DNA of 64,000 nt from Buddleja alternifolia (lineage: Eukaryota; Streptophyta; Magnoliopsida; Lamiales; Scrophulariaceae): NCBI GenBank assembly GCA_019426215.1, contig CM033392.1, forward strand, positions 40,416,666 through 40,480,665, written 5' to 3'. This document shows, in pieces, positions 12,226 to 22,715 of this stretch. Under the pieces are notes generated by a model. That model did not search any database, was not told the origin of the DNA, and saw only the letters and a list, made by a program, of their open reading frames with translations. The translations under genes were made by a program, and so were the position numbers. Numbering within the stretch: the stretch's first letter is position 1; every line of letters begins with the position of its first letter.

Positions 12226-14301
12226 TCACACTGAGTTGTGTGTGCTTTTTGGGTGTATAGTTGTATCCTCGATTATAATAGTAATCATAATCATAATCAT
12301 AGTCATAATTATCATAGTAGTAACAATATGATCTAGAACGTTGTGGATATTGACGCTGGTATTTCCTTGGCGCTGGCTTGCTTGACGCTTAGCACTTGAT
12401 TCACAGTGGTCAAGTTTATCCTTAGCCTTTTGAGCATTTCGATGAACTCGTCTTTGTGGATCATTTGCTTTCGCCTTTCCTTTGCCTGAGTCAGTTTTGG
12501 CTTTCTCATTTGGCCTCGTACCATTGTCGCTTGGTTCATTTAGCGTTTGTCCTTGTGAACCTTTCTCAACAAAGAAAACACCCTTTCCTTTGTTGTTCGC
12601 CGTAACATTAGATTTATTTGATTGTTTACCGAATTTATTACATCCTAAACCAGTCTTTTCACCAAACATTCTTGTTACCTCAGTCACATTATCCAACTTT
12701 CTTGAAGCTTTTGATAATGATGAGATGAGCTGCTCTGATTTGGCAAGTCTAGCGATCAGATCAGCTTCTCTCTTGACTATTATATCAAGATTGCTTTTCA
12801 ATTGAGTAATCTCACTCTCAAGCGATTAGTTCTTCTCAATGCATTGTTTCTGAACTTGCAACTCTGCTTTGAGCGTTACTTTATCACTTGTGAGCAATGA
12901 AATAATAGCGAAGTGATTTTGATATATTTTGGCGGCATCTTGACAATCTTTATAATATTCATTGACTTTGTCAAGTAATTCATCATACGAGAGAGGATGA
13001 GATAATTTAGTGGTTACCTCTGGTAGCGAGTCGTCAGACGCCTCATCATCTCTTGCCATAAGACAAATCACCGCAGAGTCGCTTGTTGGTTCATCATCAC
13101 TACTTTCATCTGATGATTCCAAATCCTCTTCAGGTGCAGAGAATGGTTCAAATTCCGCTAGCAAACCTTGTTGACGAAGGTTGCTCCTGAATTGGTTTCT
13201 ATCCGCATAGTCTTGCCTTGTGGGCTTAGACACATTTGGATAAGGGCAATTTACCTGGTAGTGCCCTGGTTTCCTACAATTATAACATCAATTAGTTTTC
13301 GTTTTCTGTTCATTAGTTAATCGCTTGGAAATGACTGGCGCTGAGAGATTCTGAGTAGGAGACTGTGGCGCTTGATATGGAACCGGCGCTATTGGTTGAG
13401 GTGCTGAGTACACTAGCGCTTGATACTGGGTCGCTAGTGCAGGGGGAGGGGTTTGAAATGAAGTTTGTCCAATAGGATTTCTCTTTTCATATCTTAGAAA
13501 TTTTTTGAATTTCTTGACCAATAAAGCCATCTTTTTTTCTTCATTGGATTCTGTTGATTTAACCTCACTAACGACTTTACCCTTACTTTTAGTTGTAGCG
13601 ATTAAAGCTCTTGATTCAATCGCTGAAGTCGATGTGTCGCTGACTTCACCAAATTCGAACTCAAATGCCTTTAACTCTGAAAACATATGTTCTGGAGTAA
13701 GAGTCTCCAATGTTTGTGATTCTCTCATAGCAACAGTCTTAATCAAATACTTGCTTAGAAGACTTCTGAAAATCTTATTGACCATTTCCTTATTAGTCAA
13801 TTCCTTGTCTAATGACGCTAACTCTGTGATGAGCAAAGTAAACCTTGCGCCCAATTGTTCTAGCGTCTCATTGGTCTGCATCTTAAAATGCTCGAATCTT
13901 TGCATAGCTATGGAGAGCTTATTCTCTTTCATTTGTGCTAAACCTTCACACACTATAGCCAACTTATCCCATATTTCTTTGGAAGTCTTACATTGCTTGA
14001 TCTTGTTGAACAATGCATCATTGTCTCCTAACACTGAGTAAAGTGCACTTCATCCAACATCATCTAGATTTGCTCTTTTTCTATCCTCTGGCGTCCATTA
14101 TAACTTGGGTTTCTCGACATAACCATCTGGAGTTGCTTTATCAGCTCCAGGTGCTCGAGTTATCACTTTCATAATATGAATGGGGCCATCTGTAATTACA
14201 TCACACATTTCATTATCGCAAGAACATAAATACGCGAATGCTCTAAGTTTCCAAAAATCATAGTTTGATTCTACCAACTTAGGTATTTTGTTAAAAGCCA
14301 T
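12226..14301 (-). pseudogene. gag of element A
   Basis: This is the capsid and nucleocapsid protein. It starts MAFNKIPKLVESNYDFWK at 14301. The UBN2-type capsid domain (EIWDKLAIVCEG, ETLEQLGARF, NKIFRSLLSKY) covers about 14250-13650. A CX2CX4HX4C zinc knuckle (CYNCRKPGHYQVNC) lies near 13285-13245, directly preceded by a TGA. Acidic and Lys-rich tails reach 12226. One frame persists over about 690 codons despite stops near 14096, 14050, 13286 and 12810. A length well above most Copia gags supports a Sirevirus assignment. It is 45-60% similar by eye to the gag of element E. Confidence 0.83.
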
Positions 14302-14402
14302 AATGAGATGTTTTCAGAGATAGTTTTAAAACGACTAAGTTTTAGAAAAATGGATCTAAACAAGCAGTTACGCTCGGAAACGCTTAGGTTTCTACTTCAA
14401 CC

Positions 14403-14414
14403 GCTCTCATACCA
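14403..14414 (-). promoter_or_regulatory. Primer-binding site, element A
   Basis: The minus strand reads TGGTATGAGAGC, one base off the usual TGGTATCAGAGC complementary to initiator methionine tRNA. It lies two bases from the LTR end. Confidence 0.75.
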
Positions 14415-14416
14415 CT

Positions 14417-14720
14417 TGGTGGTCCCAAGTGGCATACGAAAAGGGTCCAGAAGGGGGGGAGGTTGAATAAACCCTGAAGTCTTTTTCAACTTCAAAAATT
14501 CGTATCACTTTTAAAGATTAGAACGCTTAGAAAGCTGAGCGCTTGGGTCAGACGCTTCAGTAAAGATAACTTAGATTTAGTGATTCAACAATTTACCAAA
14601 GTAGGGTAACGCTTAGATCGCTTAATCAGGGTTAGCACAGCGGAATTGATTTTAAAGCTTTAGCGTTCGTTTTGGTTAAATAGTCGCTTAGCAGATTGAC
14701 TTGTCTTTTTCAGGCTACCA
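14417..14720 (-). repeat. Truncated 5' LTR of element A
   Basis: 304 bp nearly identical to 725-1022. At TTGTCTTTTTCAG (ending about 14720) the two diverge abruptly: the 3' LTR continues as LTR sequence, while this copy runs straight into RT-coding sequence of element B. This is a deletion junction. Confidence 0.82.
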
Positions 14721-15069
14721 ACTACAGAAGCATAGGGTACATTACTCACCTCTTGTCTATCTTCCACACTTTGAGGACACATAGACTTGGATAAGTGTAC
14801 TCCATGCCTCATGGGAAGAAACCCTTTCTTAGAGTTGTCCATCCTAAACCTCTTTAGGACCTTTTCTAAGTAAAGGGCTTGAGAGAGGCCTCTCATTTTA
14901 TTCGTTCTATCCCTGTAGATACGAATTCCTAGAATGTATGTGGCTTCTCCCAATGGAAAATGTACTCGAAAGCCATTTCTTGACAGTGGTGATCATTCCT
15001 ACGTCATTTCCTATAAGTAGAATGTCATCCACATATAGTACTAAGAACGAGAGTTTGCTCCCACTAGTC
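14721..15069 (-). pseudogene. Element B RT, downstream part
   Basis: Translated leftward from 15069: SGSKLSFLVLYVDDILLIG, the catalytic YVDD motif, then after a frameshift near 14955 EATYILGIRIYRD and ALYLEKVLKRFRM, ending at the PYASVVGSL box where the deletion junction occurs. It continues directly from the part at 20042-20480: the preceding codons (CVHKK) lie beyond element C and one copy of the TTCTT duplication. Confidence 0.85.
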
Positions 15070-15074
15070 TTCTT

Positions 15075-15208
15075 TGTTAGAGTTATATTACAATAGGAGT
15101 GTTATTAGTTTCCTTTTATTATTTGTTTCCTTTATTGTTATTCCTTGTATTGTCTATAAATACGTTTCATCATCAATAATATTACTCAAGGAGATTTATA
15201 TCCTAACA
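15075..15208 (+). repeat. 5' LTR of element C
   Basis: 134 bp, TGTTAG...CTAACA ends (short inverted repeats). A TATA box (TCTATAAATA) is at 15153-15162. Confidence 0.93.
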
Positions 15209-15220
15209 TGGTATCAGCCT
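15209..15220 (+). promoter_or_regulatory. Primer-binding site, element C
   Basis: TGGTATCAGCCT immediately follows the LTR. The first nine bases match the initiator methionine tRNA 3' end complement. Confidence 0.85.
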
Positions 15221-15500
15221 AACCTAGTTTCCTAGGCCTCATATTTCACGCCTCCTCCACCAGTTCTTTCTCTCTCCAGGGCGCCAGCGTCTCTCTCTCT
15301 CTTACTCCCATCTTCCCCTTCCTCTAGTCATTAATCTCCTCGGCATCAATTCTCTCACTATAAATCCTCCTGCCAGCTTCTACGTGTGACTTGCTGTTGG
15401 AGGCCTTCCAGGTAAGTTGTTTCTCCATCATTATTTGCTTTCTATTCTTTATATTATATTTGATTTGTGTTTCGATTTCTTCCTTTCCTCTTCTATCATC

Positions 15501-16730
15501 ATGTCTTTAACCGACGATGCCTCAGCCACCCCTACCCACAAACGTGACAACACTAAAACTTTAGCCAAATCTTTTTCCCTTCATCCGGCTCTTGCTGCCG
15601 GCACTGTACACTCTTCGTTTGGTTATACTCACCGATAATGATTCAAATTACAAAATCTGGCGAGGCATGTTTATGGATTTATGACGTAGTTTCTCTATTT
15701 TTGATCACATTACCGGCAAATCTAAACCTTCCGGTGATGATGATGAACCGTGGTTTGCTCTTGATTCCACAATAAAACGGTGGTTTTACTCGTCTGTTGA
15801 TTTAAAATTATTAAAAAATCGCAATTTAGAATATGCGACCTCCCATGATCTCTGGTTCGCTATTGAAGAAAATTTTCGCAATAATAAACCATCTCGTGCC
15901 CTACAAATCAATGAACGTTTTCGTACTTTACAAAAAATTACTCTTTCAATTTCCCAATACTGTCAAGAGATGAAATTTCTCGCTGACTCTCTAGCTGACC
16001 TCGATACCCCCATTACAGATCCTACTCTTATTTTACAACTTCTACAAGGCCTTCCCGAGTCTTATCTTCCTCTAGTCACTGTCCTCACAACCAAACCACC
16101 TCTCCCGTCATTCTCTGAAATTTGAAATCTCTTATTAGTTCATGAAACTCGTGAGTCCCGTTTCCATCATCCCTCTCCACCGGACTCATCCACTGCTTTT
16201 CTCTCTCAAAATTCCTACCACTCTCACAATCGAAAGACATATCGAAATAATGGCAAGAATAGGGGTCGTGGTGGTGGTCAAAACTCTGGCCGAGGAGGTT
16301 ACTTGAACTCGCAGTCATCGGGCTATCGCAACAGCCAAAATTATCAAGCTGGCCCAAATTATCATTATTCAAATCAGCAGCCTCCAACTCAAGCATTCAG
16401 CTCACGCCCATTCAACCCACAATTAGCCCAACTTCAGCCCACTATGCCTGCCTGCATTGGATCTCAAGCAGCGAACTGGGCCGCCACTGCCCAGCCCACT
16501 TCAGCGCCCTGGATTTCTTCTCCCACTGCTGGGCTTTCTCCACCATACGGCCGGCCCTCCAGCGGGCCTTCTCCCTCTGCACCTGGGCTTCTCGGTCCAG
16601 CACCAACTTGGGCTGCCTACACCTCACCTCTCGGTCCACATGCTCTCCAGCAACCCCACTCCTCAGTTCAAGCTCCATCTACCACCAGCACAGATCTTTC
16701 TCAATTATATTCAACCATGACTCTTCAACA
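15501..16730 (+). pseudogene. gag of element C
   Basis: This capsid protein starts at ATG 15501 (MSLTDDASATPTHKRDN). A frameshift near 15615-15625 moves into the main frame, which reads YKIWRGMFMDL and then the UBN2 capsid domain (WYSSV-like start, LKNRNLEYATSHDLW, RALQINERF, LIL QLL QGLP) to about 16120. TGA codons at 15682 and 16123 interrupt it; both fit CGA-to-TGA change. A Gly/Arg run (GRGGGQNSGRGG) replaces a clear zinc knuckle, and a long Gln/Pro/Ser-rich tail follows (16303-16700). The tail is open and joins the protease in frame. Confidence 0.8.
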
Positions 16731-16734
16731 ACCG

Positions 16735-18330
16735 GATGATCAGTGGTACTTGGACACCAGAGCCAGCTCGCACATGACACATTCTCCAGGTAAACTTTTA
16801 AATGTTGTACTAAATTTAAATTCTAATTCTATTATTGTTGGTAACGGTGCTGTACTCCCCATATCTTCTATTGGCTCTTCCACTCTCCCATCTTCTTCCC
16901 GTTCTCTTAATTTAAATAATGTTCTTGTATCTTCTTCCTTAGTCAAAAATCTAATTTCTGTTCGTCAATTTACCCGCGATAATTCTTGTTCCATTGAGTT
17001 TGACCCTTATGGATTTTCTGTAAAGGATCTTAGGACCGGTGATATTCTTCTTCGGAGCAACAGCAATGGCGATCTCTATCCTTTTTCCACCACCTCTTTC
17101 GCTTTCATCTCTTCTTCCGCACCAGTCACAACTTCCTCCACTACTTGGCATCGTCGTCTCGGCCACCCTGGAGTTTCTATATTTTCTTTTCTTAATCGTA
17201 GGAATTTTATTAAACGTAATGATAATTTTTCTAAGCATTTGTGTCATGCTTGTCAACTTGGCAAGCACAAACGTTTACCTTTTTCTAGCTCGTCGTCTAC
17301 TAGTTCTGGTTTATTTGATGTAATTCATTCTGATCTGTGGACTTCCCCCATTTCCAGTATTAATGGCTTTAAGTACTATCTTTTATTTTTAGATGATTTT
17401 TCTCACTTTCTTTGGGTTTTTCCTTTAATCCACAAATCTGATGTTTTTAAAGTTTTTGTCAATTTTATACATTTATTCACACTCAATTTCAACTTAAAAT
17501 TAAATCCCTGCAATGCGATCATGGTGGTGAATTTGATAATAATTTATTTCATAATTTTTTTCAAAATAATGAGATCCAATTTCGTTTTTCTTGCCCTCAA
17601 ACTTCTCAACAAAATGGGAAAGCCGAACGAACGATTCAAACCGTAAATAATATTCTCCGCACCCTTATTTTCCAAGCCACTCTTCCACCTCCCTTCTGGG
17701 TCGAGGCCCTTCACATGGCCGTTCACCTTCTTAATCTTCTCCCCACAACTACTCTTTCTTACAAAACGCCGTTCGAACTACTCTGCGGTATTTTTCCCTC
17801 TTATGATCATCTCCACATCTTCGGCTGTCTCTACTATCCCAACATTTCGGCTACCTCTCTTCATAAACTTGCCCCTCGTTCTTCGGCCTGCCTCTTTCTT
17901 GGCTACCCCTCCAATCACAAAGGTTTTCGATGCCTTGATCTTCCCACTAATAAAATTATCATCTCCCGCCATGTCGTGTTCGATGAATCAGTTTTTCCGT
18001 ATTCTTCCTTCTCTCAGTCTACCACCTCTCCCTCTTACTCTTTTCTTTCTCCCGATGATGACACTTCACCTATTCTTCCTTTACTCGTGTCATCCTCTTC
18101 TACTACTCCTCGTTGCACCCCAGGCCCCCCTCCTGGTTTCCCAGCTCATCCATCTCAGCTGTCTTCCTCTTTCCCTTTCCCTTCTCGATCCCCTAACCCC
18201 TCACCTGGCGTTTCTCCCACTCCCTCCCCCGATGTTCCCGATGATTCACCCACCCCCCCTTCCCCTTCGATTTCTCTCCCAATTCATTCCATGGTCACTC
18301 GCTCCAAGTCTGGTATAATCAAACCTCGAC
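16735..18330 (+). pseudogene. Protease and integrase of element C
   Basis: The protease site reads WYLDTRASSHMTH, so the Gly of the usual DTG triad is Arg and the protease should be inactive. The pre-integrase zinc region follows (HRRLGHP then CHACQLGKHKR, about 17150-17270). The integrase core has HSDLW (first Asp), CDHGGEFD (second Asp, after a frameshift near 17470) and QNGKAERTIQT (Glu, near 17620). The next frame (17715-18320) contains FLGYPSNHKGFRCL and VVFDES. Another frameshift near 18330 leads to RT. About three frame changes make this a dead copy. Confidence 0.83.
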
Positions 18331-18394
18331 TCTGTTTAATCTTGCAATTGCTTCCACCATCTCTCCTTTACTGCGATCCCATGCTCAACCCCTC

Positions 18395-19900
18395 AAAGAT
18401 TCTCATTGGAAACTTGCCATGGATGACGAGCTTTCTGCTCTCCACTCCAATGCCACTTGGGAACTCGTTTCTCCTCTCCCCGATGTGAATATTGTTGGTT
18501 CAAAATGGATTTTCCGTCATAAATATCGCTCTGATGGTTCTCTTGAGCGCTATAAGGCTCGCCTCGTTGCTCAAGGCTTCACTCAACAGCCTGGCATAGA
18601 TTATGAGGATACTTTTAGTCCTGTGGTCAAACCAGCAACCATTCGTACCGTTCTCAGTCTCGCTGTCTCTCTCTCTCCTGGCCTTTACATCAACTTGATG
18701 TCAAAAACGCCTTTCTAAACGGCCATCTCTCTGAAACCATCTACATGAAACAACCTCCTGGCTATGTCCATTCTTCCTACCCTAATCATGTCTGTCTTCT
18801 CAAAAAGGCTCTCTATGGCCTCAAACAGGCTCCTCGTGCATGGCATCTATGGTTTGCTACTTATTTATCTACTCTTGGATTTGTTAGTAGTAAATCCGAT
18901 ACTTCTCTTTTTAGCCTTCGCCAGGGTTTTTCAACTGCTTATCTTCTTCTCTATGTAGATGATATCGTCCTCACTGCCTCATCATCTGTCCTCTTATCTA
19001 AGCTCATTTCTCTTCTCGCTTTTGAATTTGCCATGACCGATTTAGGTCCTCTTCACTATTTTCTCGGTATTTCCGTTTCTCGGTCCTCTTCTGATCTCTT
19101 TCTCTCTTAAGATAAATTCGCTATGGAAATTCTTGCTCATGCTAATATGACCAACTGCAAACCGGTCTCCAATCCGACTGATTCTCAGTCCAAGCTCTCT
19201 TCCTCTTCTACCTCTCCTTTCTCTGATCCCACTCTCTATCGCAGTCTCGCTGGTGCTCTTCAGTATCTCACTTTCACTCGTTCGGATATCTCCTTTGCTG
19301 TCCAACAACTTTGTCTTTTTATGCACGACCCTCGTGATCATCATATGACTAATTTAAAACGTGTTCTTCATTATATTTAAGGCACTCTTTCCCACGGTCT
19401 CTCTCCTCGTCCCTCGTCCTCTGCTCAGCTTATTGCTTATTCCGACGTTGACTGGGCTGGTTTCCAGATACTAGTCATTTCACTTCAGGTTATTGTGTTT
19501 TCGTAGGTGATAACTTAATTTCTTGGTCTTCCAAACGTCAACATGTTGTTTCTCGCTCTAGTGCTGAAGCTGAATACCGAGGTGTTGCTAACGCAGTAGC
19601 TGAAGACCAAGTTGTCAACATGTTCGAACTTCATTGTCCTCTTCATAATGCTACTCTTATTTTTTGTGATAACATTAGTTCTGTTTACCTCTCTTCTAAT
19701 CCTGTACAGCATCAACGTACCAAACATGTAGAACTAGATTTACATTTTGTACGCGAAAAAGTTGCTTTTGGTGATGTTCGTGTGTTGCATGTTCCGTCGT
19801 CCCGTCAATTTGCTGATATCTTCACCAAAGGCTTTTCTTCTTCGCTATTTTCGGAGTTTCATACCAGTCTCAATGTTCGTTCCCCTCCCGTTTTGACTGC
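18395..19900 (+). pseudogene. RT and RNase H of element C
   Basis: RT begins [15 protein letters not shown] and has [12 protein letters not shown] and [11 protein letters not shown] one-base slip in a TC run near 18680 breaks the frame before [10 protein letters not shown]. The next frame has [23 protein letters not shown] (catalytic) and LHYFLGI. TAA at 19108 and TAA at 19378 both sit where CAA is plausible. RNase H residues follow (ISWSSKRQ, SSAEAEYR, CDNISS, KHVELDLHFVRE) up to about 19880, in two frames. The protein is unusable, though most motif residues persist. Confidence 0.83.
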
Positions 19901-19907
19901 GGGGGAG
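19899..19907 (+). promoter_or_regulatory. Polypurine tract of element C
   Basis: GCGGGGGAG directly abuts the 3' LTR, the expected plus-strand primer position. Confidence 0.8.
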
Positions 19908-20041
19908 TGTTAGAGTTATATTAGAATAGGAGTGTTATTAGTTTCCTTTTATTATTTGTTTCCTTTATTGTTATTCCTTGTATTGTCTATAAATACGTTT
20001 CATCATCAATAATATTACTCAAGGAGATTTATATCCTAACA
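19908..20041 (+). repeat. 3' LTR of element C
   Basis: 134 bp, one visible difference from the 5' LTR. It is followed by TTCTT, the second copy of the target duplication. Confidence 0.93.
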
Positions 20042-20720
20042 TTCTTGTGGACACATGGTTCATCTCCGTTCTTGATGAAGCCATATTCCTTAACTTCTTT
20101 ATCAAAACGGAGATTCCAGCTTCTATATGCTTGCTTGAGACAGTAATGGACCTCTCAAGTTTACATACTTTATGGGAATCGGACTCGGACATAAAACCCT
20201 TTGGCTGTTCCATATAGATATCATTCTCGAGAAATCCATTTAGAAAGGCCGTTTTGACATCCATTTGTCATATCTCATAATTTAAGTATGCAGTTATGGA
20301 TAACAGAATTCGTATGGACTTTATCATAGCCACGAGCGAAAAGGTTTCTTGATAGTCAATTCATTCTCTTTGACTATACCCTTTCGCTACGAGCCTGGCT
20401 TTAAAGGTGTCAACCTTGCCATCGCTACCTATCTTTCTTTTGTAGATCCATTTACATCCTATAGGTTGTATACCTTCAGGACGATCTACCAAAGTCCAGA
20501 CATGGTTCGATTACATAGAGTCCATTTCTGTTTCCATGGCTTCTCGCCGTCTTGAAGCGTCGACATCCACCATCGCTTGATCATAGGTACAAGGATCATC
20601 TTCATGACCTTCTTGTACTACAGTGTGAAGCTCTCGCTCCCCCTGCAGTAGATACACATACCTCTCAGGTTCATGCGGTATTCTACCAGATCTAAGTGGT
20701 GGTTGTGCTACTACGAGTTC
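20042..20720 (-). pseudogene. Element B RT, upstream part
   Basis: Translated leftward, it has an ARLVAKGYSQ-type box near 20390, a broken ETFS..A region with stops, then MDVKTAFLNGFLENDIYMEQPKGF (20264-20190) and HKVCKLERSI. It ends in codons for CVHKK at the element C insertion point. The Asp of the MDVKTAF motif is the first RT catalytic residue; the YVDD pair lies beyond element C at about 15025. Confidence 0.8.
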
Positions 20721-20729
20721 AGGCCTTGG

Positions 20730-22110
20730 TTATTGAACAGGTGTATTTAAGGGAGTTTCATTTTGTTCTTCCAGAACAATTTTCCTTCCTTTGCCCCCTT
20801 CCAAGATAACCTCATCCTCAAGGAAGTGAGCTTGTAGGGCCACGATGATTCTTTGATCATCATGCAGGTAAAAGAAGAATCCCATGGAATCTTCAAGATA
20901 ACCAATGAAACGTCCCATTAGGGATCTTGCCTCCAATTTCTCCACTTTAGTCTTCTTGACATAAGCGGGGCATCCCCAAATCTTAATATGATTAAGACTC
21001 GGTTTCCTATTATTCCACATCTCATGCGGAGTTTTAGGAACGGATTTGGAGGAACGTCTGTTCAAAACACGAGCAACGGTAAGGAGAGCTTATCCCCACA
21101 ACGAAATGGGTAAATCAGTGTAACTAAGCATGGAACGAACCATGTCCAACAGTGTTCGATTCCTTCACTCAGCTACTCCATTCAGTTGAGGAGTTGCTGG
21201 TGGTGTTAGTTGTAACATTATTCCTTGTTGTCTTAGGAATTCATCAAACTCGGCACTCATATATTCTCCTCCACGATCCGATCGTAGAGTTTATATTTTG
21301 CCCACTTTGACTTTCTACTAAGGCCTTGAACTCTTTGAATCTTTCAAAGGATTCAAACTTTTGCTTCATCAGATACACTAGACCAAATCTTGAATGGTCG
21401 TCAGTGAAAGTGATGAAGTAGTAGAAACCTCCACTAGCCATTTCTCCAAATGGTCCGCAGACGTCGGTATGCATGAATCCTAAGACTTGCGTAGCCCTTT
21501 CAAAAGTCCCTGTGAAGGGGGATCTAGACATCTTGCCTAAGAGACATGATTCACATGTAGGAATAGGGTCCGACCCTAGTGAGCTTAAAAGCCCATCTTT
21601 TTCCATTTTGTGTATCTTGTGCTCTCCGGCATGGCCTAGTCTAAGATGCCACTTAAGTCTTAAGTTAGTTTCTTGCCTACCACGTTTACGTGTTACAACA
21701 TTAACATCAGATGAATTACGGACATTTAAATAATACAAACCATTAACTAAACATGCATTGCCAACTAATTTATTTCCATAATAAATGTCGCTATTCAATT
21801 TAGAAAAATGGAATGTATATCCAATCTTAACTAAGATAGGAACAAATACAATGTTCTTAAGCCCCTTGGGCAAAACCAAAACATTATCTAAAAACTGTAA
21901 ATGTCCAGAATTCAAATAAAGAGAAGTAGATCCGATCCTAGTAGCTGCGACGCTTTCCCCGCTGCCTACTTTGATCATCACTTCTTCTCGGCCAGCTTTC
22001 TACTTCTCTGTAGATCCTGATTCAAACAACAAACATGGGCACTAGCCCCTGAGTCCAGAATCCATGAAGTAGAAAATACGGTCATAGAACAGTTATTTTC
22101 AAATACAAAT
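20730..22110 (-). pseudogene. Protease and integrase of element B
   Basis: Near 22060 the protease site reads WILDSGASAHVC with an intact DSG. The frame 21981-21244 carries LRLGHAGEHKIHK, CESCLLGK (zinc region) and MHTDVCGPFGEM, holding the first integrase Asp. The second Asp sits near 21275 (LRSDRGGEY in a shifted frame). The Glu of QLNGVAE lies near 21180, followed at once by TGA at 21165-21167, where CGA is expected. The C-terminal frame (21065-20730) has KTPHEMWNNRKPS, IWGCPAYV and MGRFIGY. It is disabled by stops and shifts. Confidence 0.82.
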
Positions 22111-22119
22111 AGTTCCATA

Positions 22120-22715
22120 CCTTATGCGCCTTTGCCTAATTTGGGACAGTTTCTCTTCCAGTGGCCAAGCTCACCGCACTCGAGACATCTATCCATTTTC
22201 TTAGGTCCTTTGCTCTTGTAAAACCCTTGAGCCTTTCCCTTACCCTTCTTGGTACCCCCCTTGAGCTCCAAGCTCACCAGACTTTTTCTTGTTCTTCTTC
22301 TTCTTAGACTTTATAGGTCCAGAAGGTAGTTTCCTTTCCGTTTGGTTTTATTTGAGATTGTGCAATAACCAACTTGTTCATTAGCCCAGCTAAATTGCAC
22401 TCTATCTCATTGCAGTTAACGTTAACCACAAATTGGGAGAAGGAATCAGGAAGAGACTGCAAGATTAAGTCAGTTTGAAGGGTGGCATTCATGGTGAATT
22501 CGAGAGCTTCCAATTTATCGATCCTCGAAATCATTTTGAGGACATGATCACCAACCTTCTCACTTTGTTTCATCTTGGCTCCGAAGAGCTCTTTCGATAT
22601 CTCATATCATGCAGTTCGACTATTCTCTCCATAGAGCTCTACCAGGTGAGCTAGGATAGCTCTTGTAGTGGGCATCTTATCATGTGACCTTTGAAGATCA
22701 TTAGTCATAGATCCC
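22120..22715 (-). pseudogene. gag of element B, 5' part missing
   Basis: Translated leftward from about 22710, it has TNDLQRSHDKMPTTRAILAHL and, after TGA at 22607-22609 (CGA expected), KELFGAKMKQSEKVGDHVLKMI and LQSLPDSFSQFVVNVN, the UBN2-type capsid core. A CX2CX4HX4C zinc knuckle (CLECGELGHWKRNC) lies at about 22190-22145. The usual first roughly 80 residues and the start codon are absent; above 22740 the sequence is AT-rich and non-coding. Confidence 0.8.

Larger units (their letters stand above)
725..14720 (-). mobile_element. Element A: Sirevirus-like Copia retrotransposon, decayed
   Basis: Reading leftward from the right end there is a truncated 5' LTR (14417-14720), a primer-binding site, a large gag (about 14301-12226), protease, integrase, RT and RNase H (12088-8885), an inserted repeat (F1), a third gene (6766-2456), a polypurine tract and a 3' LTR (725-2217). 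Protease-integrase-RT order marks it as Ty1/Copia. The roughly 690-codon gag, long LTRs and a third ORF between pol and the 3' LTR fit the Sirevirus (SIRE/Maximus) lineage. All ORFs contain stops or frameshifts, so it cannot act on its own. The right target duplication is lost because the 5' LTR is cut off at 14720. Confidence 0.88.
15075..20041 (+). mobile_element. Element C: short-LTR Copia (Ale/Retrofit-like) inserted in element B
   Basis: 4967 bp with 134-bp LTRs (15075-15208 and 19908-20041) that differ at one visible position (C against G at the equivalent of TTATATTA[C/G]AATAGG). The flanking 5-bp target duplication is TTCTT (15070-15074 and 20042-20046). A PBS directly follows the 5' LTR and a purine-rich tract precedes the 3' LTR. 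The order is gag, protease, integrase, RT, RNase H. The insertion splits the RT of element B. The coding region has several stops and frameshifts. Confidence 0.93.
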
